From CAZQYC01 sp043746555 (GTDB lineage Bacteria; Pseudomonadota; Gammaproteobacteria; Steroidobacterales; Steroidobacteraceae): DNA of 11,865 bases. The position numbers were made by a program, and so were the translations under genes. Each line of letters opens with the position of its first letter. Within the stretch, counting starts at the first letter, position 1. The stretch spans positions 1 to 11,865 of the forward strand of contig JAYTQU010000336.1 of the NCBI GenBank assembly GCA_043746555.1, written 5' to 3'. A model generated the notes under the pieces. That model saw only the letters and a program-made list of their open reading frames with translations, did no database searches and was not told the origin of the DNA. Below, in pieces: positions 7,025 through 11,865 of this stretch.

Positions 7025-8368
7025 GTGAACAAATCTCGCGCACTGGTCATCGACGACGAAGCCGACATTCGCGAGTTGCTCGGCATCACGCTCGAACGCA
7101 TGCATATCGACGTGACGTCTGTAGGTAATTGCGCAGCCGCGATTGCCGCATTGAAAAACGATTCATTCGGTTTGTGCCTGACCGACATGAAATTGCCGGA
7201 TGGTGACGGCTTGAGCATTGTTGAATGGATTCAGAAAAATCGCCCGCATCTTCCGGTCGCAGTGATTACGGCACACGGGAATGTGGAGTCGGCGGTTCGC
7301 GCACTCAAACTCGGCGCGTTCGATTTCATTTCCAAACCGCTCGATCTCGCTGCTTTGCGCAAGCTCATCGTCGCCACACTTAAGTTGGGTGACGACTTGG
7401 AAACGACTTCGCAACTTCCGCAAGTCAAGCTACTCGGTCGTTCGCAAGTGATGCAACAACTGCGGGAGATGATCGAGAAGGTCGCGCGCAGCCAAGCGCC
7501 GGTCCACATCTTCGGCGAATCGGGCACCGGCAAAGAACTCGTTGCTCACTTGATCCACGAAGCGAGTGCGCGACGCGATGGCCCATTTGTACCGGTTAAC
7601 TGCGGCGCGATTCCCAACGAGCTAATGGAAAGCGAATTATTCGGCCACAAGAAAGGCAGTTTCACCGGCGCGGTCGCGGATAAACAAGGACTCATCCAAA
7701 GCGCCGAGGGCGGCACATTATTCTTAGACGAAATCGCCGACTTGCCGCTGCACATGCAAGTCAAACTGTTACGGGTGATTCAAGAAAAATCCGTTCGGCC
7801 CGTGGGCGAAGCACGCGAAATGGCAGTTGATGTGCGAATACTTTCTGCCACGCATCGCAACCTTGCGCAACTTGTCGCCGAAGGAAAATTCCGCGAAGAT
7901 CTTTTTTATCGCGTCAACGTTATAGAGATTCGCGTACCGCCGTTGCGTGATCGATTGGAAGACATTTCCGAGTTAGTCAATTCATTGCTTCTCAAACTCA
8001 CCAAACAACTCGGCGTAAAGGCGCTCAGCATCACACCGGGTGGATTACAAGCGCTTAGTCAATATTCATTCCCCGGCAACGTTCGCGAACTCGAAAACGC
8101 CCTGGAGCGCGCCGCGACGTTATGCACTCATCACATGATCGACGCCAGCGACTTGCAGTTGCGCCCCAAAGTCACGCCGACGGAAATCGCCGCAAAGACA
8201 CCGGTCGCTCCCGGCGAACACCTCGGCGATGCGCTCGAAGACATCGAACGCGATGCCATTGTTAGAGCCCTCGAACAAACCCGCTACAACAAAACCAAAG
8301 CGGCGCAACTTTTGGGAATGAGTTTTAGATCGCTGCGGTATCGGATTAAGAAGTTGGGGATTGAATAG
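7025..8368 (+). CDS. pilR: Type IV pilus sigma-54-dependent response regulator PilR
   Basis: NtrC-class activator phosphorylated by PilS; opens sigma-54 promoters, classically that of pilA. With GTG 7025 the protein has 447 residues (449 from GTG 7019, which overlaps the vapC stop by GTGA). The receiver domain holds phospho-acceptor Asp54 (LTDMKLPDG), ITAHG and SKPLD. The AAA+ domain has Walker A GESGTGK (164-170), the sigma-54-contacting GSFTGA loop (211-216), Walker B Asp235-Glu236 (LFLDEIADL), REDLFYRVNV and FPGNVRELENA. A Fis-type HTH closes it (about 412-447, TKAAQLLGMSFRSLRYRIKK). The start at 7025 is preferred because GAGG is well placed and the protein then begins MNKSRALVIDDE. The last 37 codons recur at 9429-9539. 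Two sigma-54 promoters downstream at the pilA genes are its expected targets. Confidence 0.95.
   Translation: MNKSRALVIDDEADIRELLGITLERMHIDVTSVGNCAAAIAALKNDSFGLCLTDMKLPDGDGLSIVEWIQKNRPHLPVAVITAHGNVESAVRALKLGAFDFISKPLDLAALRKLIVATLKLGDDLETTSQLPQVKLLGRSQVMQQLREMIEKVARSQAPVHIFGESGTGKELVAHLIHEASARRDGPFVPVNCGAIPNELMESELFGHKKGSFTGAVADKQGLIQSAEGGTLFLDEIADLPLHMQVKLLRVIQEKSVRPVGEAREMAVDVRILSATHRNLAQLVAEGKFREDLFYRVNVIEIRVPPLRDRLEDISELVNSLLLKLTKQLGVKALSITPGGLQALSQYSFPGNVRELENALERAATLCTHHMIDASDLQLRPKVTPTEIAAKTPVAPGEHLGDALEDIERDAIVRALEQTRYNKTKAAQLLGMSFRSLRYRIKKLGIE
8258..8368 (+). repeat. Direct repeat, copy A: 3' end of pilR
   Basis: The last 36 codons plus stop of pilR recur at 9429-9539 with 7 differences in 111 bases and no gaps (offset 1171). 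Similarity ends close to the stop codon, then resumes weakly at the start of the following small gene (8428 compared with 9548). Confidence 0.9.
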
Positions 8369-8427
8369 CCTGCGACTAGCACCGCCTCACTCTTGACGCG
8401 AACCCCACGCCGCACTCAGGATTGGTC

Positions 8428-8736
8428 ATGGGAAAACGCACTCCTGCAAAACGTGTACAGAATGGGCGCAAACGCGTACCGATCTCCGCGTCGAAAAATG
8501 AGTCGATGATCGAACTGTGTAACTACCCACAACTCGCCGATATCGCCTGGAACAGAACGCAGACTCGAATTCCCGAAAGCGAAGCCTTCGCACTGTACGA
8601 GCGTAACTGGAGATTCATAGATAGTGCCCACTTGATCCGACGCGAGCGCAACCTGATTGGGCGCCTAGCAAAAAACTTCGGTAACGGAATCATCCATGCA
8701 AACATTTCGTCGTCCTCATCACCGGCTAATCGGTGA
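8428..8736 (+). CDS. Small basic-N-terminus protein, candidate antitoxin of the nucleotidyltransferase
   Basis: 102 residues. The first 26 are Lys/Arg-rich (GKRTPAKR, GRKRVP); from Met27 a compact part follows with PQLADIAWNRT and ALYERNWRFID, a pattern I associate with small proteins encoded just upstream of AbiEii-like nucleotidyltransferases, though I cannot name a family. ATG 8428 is chosen because AGGA stands 6 nt before it and because a decayed copy at 9548 keeps the same KRTxAKR beginning in frame. The last 41 bp overlap the next gene in another frame, which suggests coupled translation and a two-gene module. No helix-turn-helix like that of AbiEi is visible. The antitoxin role is inferred from position only. 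Confidence 0.65.
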   Translation: MGKRTPAKRVQNGRKRVPISASKNESMIELCNYPQLADIAWNRTQTRIPESEAFALYERNWRFIDSAHLIRRERNLIGRLAKNFGNGIIHANISSSSSPANR

Positions 8737-9406
8737 AATTCTCGCAAGCCTCGACGGTAAGTTTTTGCGTCAGGCGCGTTGCTACTTTGGCGGCGGCACG
8801 CAAACTGTTCTCTCCCTCGGGGAATATCGCGAGTCGCGCGACATCGATTTTCTGTGCGCGGACCGGGACGGTTATCGCCTGCTCCGCGAAACGGTAACGA
8901 GCGAATCTCTCGGCAAAATAATGCGTAGAAAGATCACGCTGAAGAGAGAGGTACGCGCCGATCGCGATGGCATTCGCACCTTCTTTGCCGCAGGTAAGTC
9001 ACACATCAAATTCGAAATTGTTCGCGAAGCACGCATCGAGCTGCGAGGGCGAATGGATGCAGAACTTGGCGTTCCTGCGCTTAACCGGGAATGCGCAATA
9101 GCCGAAAAGTTCCTCGCAAACGCCGACCGGGGACTTGACCGATCGACGCACAGACGCGATCTGATTGACCTCGCTTTTCTCGCCGCTAACAGCAGCGAGA
9201 AAGTGCTGAAGGCAGGATATGCACGTGCCGAAGCAAGTTACGGTGCCTCGATACTCCGCCACCTTACATTGACGATTACGGCGCTTGACAGCAACAAAGA
9301 CGCCTTGACGGAGTGCATCAAAGTGCTCGCGATTACCAACACCAGCGGATTATCGACCGGAGTCGAAAAACTTCGACGACTGCTCGGGAGAAAAAGCCGT
9401 AGGTAA
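8696..9406 (+). CDS. AbiEii/AbiGii-type nucleotidyltransferase (putative toxin)
   Basis: 236 residues with the nucleotidyltransferase signature near the N-terminus: GGGTQTVLSLGEYRESRDID, where Gly32-Thr35 form the nucleotide-binding turn and Asp49 and Asp51 the metal-binding pair. FEIVREARIEL, at about 110, would supply the next strand of the fold. AbiEii proteins are the toxins of type IV (AbiE) systems, and relatives are common in accessory regions. ATG 8696 has CGGA 8-9 nt upstream and lies within the preceding gene. TAA at 9404-9406 is followed 4 bp later by a second copy of the pilR 3' end. The usual AbiEi winged-helix partner is absent; the small upstream protein probably takes its place. 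The substrate and any toxicity cannot be read from the sequence. Confidence 0.75.
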   Translation: MQTFRRPHHRLIGEILASLDGKFLRQARCYFGGGTQTVLSLGEYRESRDIDFLCADRDGYRLLRETVTSESLGKIMRRKITLKREVRADRDGIRTFFAAGKSHIKFEIVREARIELRGRMDAELGVPALNRECAIAEKFLANADRGLDRSTHRRDLIDLAFLAANSSEKVLKAGYARAEASYGASILRHLTLTITALDSNKDALTECIKVLAITNTSGLSTGVEKLRRLLGRKSRR

Positions 9407-9410
9407 TCGA

Positions 9411-9539
9411 ATGCGGCTACGTCGCGCGATTGTGCGAGCCCTCGAACAAACCCGCTACAACAAAACCAAAGCAGCGCAACTTTTGGGAATGAGCTTTAGA
9501 TCGCTACGGTATCGGATAAAGAAGTTGGGGATTGAGTAG
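9411..9539 (+). CDS. Possible 42-residue stand-alone Fis-type HTH protein (pilR 3' duplication)
   Basis: An open frame begins at ATG 9411, with AGG 7 nt before it overlapping the end of the nucleotidyltransferase gene, and ends at TAG 9537-9539. The first six residues (MRLRRA) are new; the other 36 are identical to the last 36 of PilR, that is its whole Fis-type helix-turn-helix. All seven base differences from pilR are synonymous. It may be only a leftover of a former pilR 3' end, or a translated microprotein able to bind PilR sites without activating. Nothing in the sequence proves translation. Confidence 0.4.
   Translation: MRLRRAIVRALEQTRYNKTKAAQLLGMSFRSLRYRIKKLGIE
9429..9539 (+). repeat. 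Direct repeat, copy B: duplicated 3' end of pilR
   Basis: Second copy of 8258-8368. The differences are GTT/GTG, AGA/CGA, GCG/GCA, AGT/AGC, CTG/CTA, ATT/ATA and GAA/GAG, all synonymous in the pilR frame. Together the copies bracket the small protein and nucleotidyltransferase genes, so the inserted block looks as if it arrived with a replacement pilR 3' end. Confidence 0.9.
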
Positions 9540-9547
9540 AATGAACT

Positions 9548-9634
9548 ATGCGCAAGCGCACGACTGCAAAACGCTCTCGGGCTGAGCATGCTCCGGCACG
9601 CGCCGCAACCAAGGAACCAATGCTAAGATTCTGA
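9548..9634 (+). pseudogene. 5' remnant of a second copy of the small gene at 8428
   Basis: Twenty-eight codons starting MRKRTTAKRSR resemble the first part (MGKRTPAKR) of the protein at 8428, including a Met at residue 25 compared with Met27. The frame then ends at TGA 9632-9634 and the rest of the gene, including the ERNWRF part, is not found. It stands 8 bp after the duplicated pilR 3' end, mirroring the order at 8258-8428. A decayed fragment rather than a working gene. Confidence 0.5.
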
Positions 9635-9694
9635 CGAGCTTGCAACAATCTTGGTGCTTGCAGGCCGAGACTTAGCCAGTAGCCGACTCGGTCG

Positions 9695-10044
9695 CTACGA
9701 TTTCGAAACTCTGACGCGCCCGCCGCGAACAGTAATGACTGAACCATCGCTCAGCGCTCGGGCATGCGATGCGAGCAACGACTCCATCAGTAACACGCGA
9801 TGCTGCCCCGGTAGATTTGGTAGCCGGACCAGGCCGCAATGAGTGGTATGTTCCACAAAAATGAATTGACCGAAGTCTTTGTCCAACGTAACAACGATAC
9901 GCTGTTCGTCCCGACCCCACTGCAAGATGATGCGATCCCCTGGGTCTGGCCCGCGCGATCGCGGACTTCGGCAACGTCGTGGTCGAGTTCCCGGAGACGA
10001 GCAGCGACCAACGTGCCTGCGCAACGATCAATGAGGAATTTCAA
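9695..10044 (-). pseudogene. DUF5615 PIN-like toxin gene, frameshifted
   Basis: The minus strand starts with TTG at 10044 (MKFLIDRCAGTLVAARLREL), continues DHDVAEVRDR, then the homologous sequence jumps to another frame: GPDPGDR, a VVTLDKDFGQF segment, VRLPNLPGQHR and a GRVRVSKS end at TAG 9695. Together these give about 115 residues, the normal length of DUF5615 PIN-like toxins, with their early MKFLID strand and LDKDFG motif. The break lies at CGCGCG (9952-9957); two extra bases there would explain it, since RDRGPDPGD is the expected junction. The start overlaps the antitoxin stop by 4 bp (TTGA). Either a true knock-out or a sequencing error in a GC repeat. Confidence 0.75.
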
Positions 10045-10289
10045 TGATGAGCAACCTGTACAGCGTCGATTCGATCATCCGCTACGATCGCGTGCGCATA
10101 TGCAAGACATGCGCGAATATCGTCCGGTTGCAAGTCGGGATAGTCGGCCAAGATGGCGGCCTGAGTTTCGCCTTGCGCCAATAGATTCAGAATCGACTCT
10201 ACCGAAATGCGCATACCGCGGATGATCGGCTTGCCGCCGAAGATCGCAGGGTCGGCAGTGATGCGTTGTAAAATTTGCGGGTTGTTCAC
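10041..10289 (-). CDS. DUF433 antitoxin (VapB-like)
   Basis: 82 residues covering the whole DUF433 domain: ITADPAIFGGKPIIRGMRIS near the N-terminus, then a helix-turn-helix-like part with ILADYPDLQPDDIRACLAYA. DUF433 proteins are antitoxins paired with DUF5615 PIN-like toxins, exactly the gene that follows here. GTG at 10289 has GGAG 7 nt upstream. The stop (10041-10043) overlaps the toxin start. The antitoxin frame is intact while the toxin frame is broken. The gene points away from pilA and towards the pilR duplication. Confidence 0.9.
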   Translation of the reverse strand: MNNPQILQRITADPAIFGGKPIIRGMRISVESILNLLAQGETQAAILADYPDLQPDDIRACLAYAHAIVADDRIDAVQVAHH

Positions 10290-10515
10290 AGTGTCACTCC
10301 GTCAGAATTCGCGCATCGCAAACAACATACGAGTTTGCGGATGGGGGCGCATAGGTTTGAAAGTATCTACCATTGCGTATATTGGCGCCAATTCGGCGGC
10401 AGACTCGACTCGCTATTGCGGTCGCCGTTCCTGAATTCTTCCTCCTTTGCTGTTTTCTCCGACCCACAGCTCCAGCCCAAGCCGTTTCTCGCCCGTCTCC
10501 ATTCGCCGTCGCGAA

Positions 10516-10542
10516 GTGACAATCTACGTCACGTTTGGTCAC
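10516..10542. promoter_or_regulatory. Candidate PilR upstream activating sequence
   Basis: GTGAC, GTCAC and GTCAC occur within 27 bp (10516, 10528, 10538), giving an inverted repeat followed by a direct one. They lie about 135-160 bp before the predicted start of the pilA sigma-54 transcript, a usual distance for enhancer sites of NtrC-class activators. Known PilR sites contain (C/G)TGTC, so the match is only partial. Confidence 0.3.
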
Positions 10543-10609
10543 TCAGCGGCATCATGCAACGCAAAAAGAGGAGTCATCGCTTACTGCCCGAGAACACGAA
10601 CGGCTACAA

Positions 10610-10622
10610 ACTCAAGTACTTG
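10610..10622 (+). promoter_or_regulatory. Candidate IHF site
   Basis: ACTCAAGTACTTG fits the IHF consensus WATCAANNNNTTR with one mismatch and stands between the putative activator sites and the -24/-12 promoter, where IHF bends DNA at many sigma-54 promoters. It also contains the palindrome CAAGTACTTG. Confidence 0.3.
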
Positions 10623-10649
10623 CGCGCTGAGAGTTCGCGCACAGACTGC

Positions 10650-10665
10650 TGGCATGCCAATTGCT
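10650..10665 (+). promoter_or_regulatory. Sigma-54 (-24/-12) promoter of pilA copy 1
   Basis: TGGCATG-CCAA-TTGCT matches the sigma-54 consensus TGGCACG-N4-TTGCW with one change and exact spacing. Transcription would begin near 10676, leaving a leader of about 48 nt before ATG 10724. PilR, encoded in this window, is the expected activator. Confidence 0.8.
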
Positions 10666-10723
10666 CTAATACCGTCAGGCGCTCGTTGCCTTGACTTGAT
10701 CCAACACCTCTCCGGAGATTGAA

Positions 10724-11188
10724 ATGAAACACGTGCAGAAAGGTTTTACCTTGATTGAATTGAAGAACGTGGTGGCGATCATTGGTATCTTGGCGGCGAT
10801 CGCGTTGCCAGCGTATCAGGACTATCTGGTACGTTCGCGTGTCTCAGAAGCAATCGTTGCTGCCGACGCTGCAAAAGTGACGGTTGCCGATAACGCCTCT
10901 AACGGACTTCCCTTTGCAACTGGTTATAATGCTGGGCTCGCGACACAGAACATCTTGACCGTTCCCGCAATTACTCCAGCAACCGGCGCAATTACCGTTG
11001 TCACTACGTTGAAGGCAGGCAGTATGACGATTGTCATGACGCCATTCGACGGGTCGCCAGCAACCGGCCTTACGGCTGGCACCCCCCCAGCAAACCAAGT
11101 TGTGTGGGCTTGCTCGGCAACCCCGTTGGCTAACTTTAAATATGTCCCAGCCAATTGCCGTCAAGCTACTGCTGCTGCGCTGCTATAA
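10724..11188 (+). CDS. pilA: Type IVa major pilin, copy 1, with altered N-terminal helix
   Basis: Type IV pilin precursor of 154 residues, exported, cleaved and N-methylated by the prepilin peptidase and assembled into pili. The leader MKHVQKG ends before Phe1 of the mature protein; FTLIEL follows with the essential Glu5, then a hydrophobic helix up to LPAYQDYLVRSRVSEA. Cys130 and Cys145 (WACSATPLANFKYVPANCR) should form the C-terminal disulphide loop. Odd: mature residues 7-8 are Lys-Asn where the second copy and most pilins have Met-Ile (codons AAG AAC against ATG ATC), placing a charge in the membrane helix. The ATG has GGAGA 5-6 nt upstream and a sigma-54 promoter before it. It is about 92% identical to the partial gene at 11527. 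Confidence 0.93.
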   Translation: MKHVQKGFTLIELKNVVAIIGILAAIALPAYQDYLVRSRVSEAIVAADAAKVTVADNASNGLPFATGYNAGLATQNILTVPAITPATGAITVVTTLKAGSMTIVMTPFDGSPATGLTAGTPPANQVVWACSATPLANFKYVPANCRQATAAALL

Positions 11189-11206
11189 ATCTTCAAATCA
11201 ATGAAG

Positions 11207-11243
11207 TCAGTGAGTCATGAGGCCAGTTCTCGTGACTCACTGA
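11207..11243. terminator. Strong stem-loop after pilA copy 1
   Basis: TCAGTGAGTCATGAG and CTCGTGACTCACTGA pair over 15 positions (one T-G pair) with a 7-base loop, 19 bp after the pilA stop. There is no run of T after it, so it is either an atypical terminator or mRNA stabiliser, or a REP-like palindrome related to the transposase remnant next to it. Confidence 0.5.
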
Positions 11244-11256
11244 CTCACCTCTACTT

Positions 11257-11418
11257 CGCGAGGCGATTTTTGTTGAAGACGATGAAGATCGGTTGTTGTT
11301 TCTGGCGGTGCTGAAGGAAGTGGTGGAGCGATTCAATTGGCTGTGTCACGCCTATTGTTTTATGACCAACCACTATCATCTATTGGTGGAGACGCCAGAT
11401 AGCAATTTATCGAAGGGT
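11257..11418 (+). pseudogene. Internal fragment of a REP-associated (Y1/HUH) transposase
   Basis: About 54 codons encode a segment typical of REP-associated tyrosine transposases (IS200-like Y1 family): REAIFVEDDEDRLLFLAV, VVERFNWLCHAYC and the HUH metal-binding motif in TNHYHLLVETP, ending NLSKG. Full proteins have well over 200 residues; the N-terminal part, the catalytic-tyrosine part and the rest are absent, and the frame beyond 11418 shows no further similarity. It cannot be active. It lies between the stem-loop at 11207 and the sigma-54 promoter of the second pilin gene, which begins 28 bp after the similarity ends. Confidence 0.8.
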
Positions 11419-11427
11419 GCCTGTGGG

Positions 11428-11439
11428 AAATTGCAATTT
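11428..11439. promoter_or_regulatory. 12-bp palindrome before the second pilA promoter
   Basis: AAATTGCAATTT is a perfect 12-bp palindrome ending 7 bp before the -24 element of the second pilin promoter. It is not present at the first pilin promoter. Possible regulator site; no known binder. Confidence 0.25.
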
Positions 11440-11446
11440 AAAAATG

Positions 11447-11462
11447 TGGCACATGCCTTGCT
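11447..11462 (+). promoter_or_regulatory. Sigma-54 (-24/-12) promoter of pilA copy 2
   Basis: TGGCACA-TGCC-TTGCT has the full sigma-54 core with exact 4-bp spacing. The start would be near 11473, about 54 nt before ATG 11527. Flanking bases differ from those of the first pilin promoter, so this promoter was not simply copied with the recently homogenised coding part. Confidence 0.8.
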
Positions 11463-11526
11463 ATGCGATTGCCTAGGAGCAAATCGCCGACGCTTTTCAG
11501 CTTGCAGCCTTTTTTAAGAGATTTTC

Positions 11527-11865
11527 ATGCGGAAAAAACTTCAAAAGGGCTTTACCCTGATCGAATTGATGATCGTGGTCGCGATCATTGGTATTTTGGC
11601 GGCGATTGCGTTGCCAGCATATCAGGACTATCTGGTACGTTCGCGCGTCTCAGAGGCAATCGTTGCTGCCGATGCTGCAAGAGAAGCGGTTGCCTATAAC
11701 GCCGCTAACGGACTTCCCTTTGCAACTGGTTATAATGCTGGGGTCGCGTCAGTGAACAACATCGCGACCGTTCCCGCAATTACTGCAGCAACCGGCGCAA
11801 TTACCGTTGTCACTTCGTTGAAGGCAGGCAGTATGACGATTGTCATGACGCCATTCGACGGGTCG
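11527..11865 (+). CDS. pilA: Type IVa major pilin, copy 2 (runs off the window)
   Basis: Partial pilin: 113 codons without a stop before the window ends. The leader is MRKKLQKG, then FTLIELMIVVAIIGILAAIA with Glu5 and the normal hydrophobic helix, and LPAYQDYLVRSRVSEA. From the GF junction on it is about 92% identical to copy 1 at DNA level (about 26 differences in 315, one codon inserted near mature residue 67); the last roughly 115 bases differ at only two positions, which suggests recent duplication or gene conversion. The leader peptide and upstream DNA differ. The ribosome binding site is AAGAGA. This copy has the canonical helix and is probably the principal pilin subunit. The C-terminal disulphide region lies outside the window. 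Confidence 0.92.
   Translation, partial: MRKKLQKGFTLIELMIVVAIIGILAAIALPAYQDYLVRSRVSEAIVAADAAREAVAYNAANGLPFATGYNAGVASVNNIATVPAITAATGAITVVTSLKAGSMTIVMTPFDGS

Larger units (their letters stand above)
10290..10649. other. Gene-free region upstream of pilA
   Basis: The 434 bp between the DUF433 gene and pilA hold no open frame that I can relate to a protein; frames on both strands have uneven composition and no ribosome binding site. It should contain the DUF433 promoter (minus strand) and the upstream activator sites of the pilA sigma-54 promoter, listed separately. Confidence 0.5.

Noticed and set aside
10275..10722. Open frames of 75-139 codons upstream of pilA
   Set aside because: No ribosome binding site, no recognisable motif, and they run through the promoter region of pilA.
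11293..11517. A 74-residue protein starting at TTG 11293
   Set aside because: Similarity to transposases starts upstream of this TTG and stops at 11418; the remaining codons run across the pilA2 promoter, so it is a fragment and not a gene.

Overview
The window looks like part of a gammaproteobacterial chromosome of moderate GC. The order nadE - sucD - sucC (all on the minus strand), divergent pilS and pilR, then pilA genes on the plus strand resembles the type IV pilus locus of Xanthomonadales and relatives, where sucCD lies next to pilSR and pilA. I cannot name a genus. No rRNA, tRNA or CRISPR array was recognised.

Left part (1-4564): a housekeeping block of glutamine-dependent NAD synthetase (nadE) and both subunits of succinyl-CoA ligase (sucD, sucC). 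It is bracketed by two 140-bp, highly palindromic, MITE-like elements (1-140 and 4425-4564) about 94% identical and in inverted orientation. The left element abuts the 3' remnant of a four-helix-bundle protein gene. SucD carries an unusual 39-residue lysine/arginine-rich C-terminal tail.

Middle part (4632-8368): the PilS sensor kinase and PilR sigma-54 activator, which normally control pilin transcription. Between them sits a Phd/YefM-VapC toxin-antitoxin pair with its own promoter candidate. Antitoxin and toxin overlap by GTGA, and the toxin stop meets the pilR start region, so pilR is probably translated from, or coupled to, the inserted pair. The VapC toxin has lost one conserved PIN-domain aspartate (Gly107), so it is probably weak or dead.

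Right part (8369-10289): accessory DNA. A small basic-N-terminus protein overlaps an AbiEii-like nucleotidyltransferase gene. Then comes a second copy of the last 37 codons of pilR (94% identical, all seven differences synonymous), which could be read as a 42-residue stand-alone Fis-type HTH protein, followed by a remnant of the small protein gene. On the minus strand lies a DUF433 antitoxin gene with a frameshifted DUF5615 toxin gene. The region between pilS and pilA has therefore collected three toxin-antitoxin-like modules, two of them with a damaged toxin.

Far right (10290-11865): two tandem, recently duplicated type IVa pilin genes, the second cut by the window edge. Each has a well-formed -24/-12 sigma-54 promoter, as expected for PilR targets. 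A stem-loop and a remnant of a REP-associated (Y1/HUH) transposase lie between them. The first pilin has Lys-Asn in place of Met-Ile in its hydrophobic N-terminal helix. Functionally, PilS would sense a signal, PilR would activate sigma-54 RNA polymerase, and the two pilA promoters are the evident local targets.
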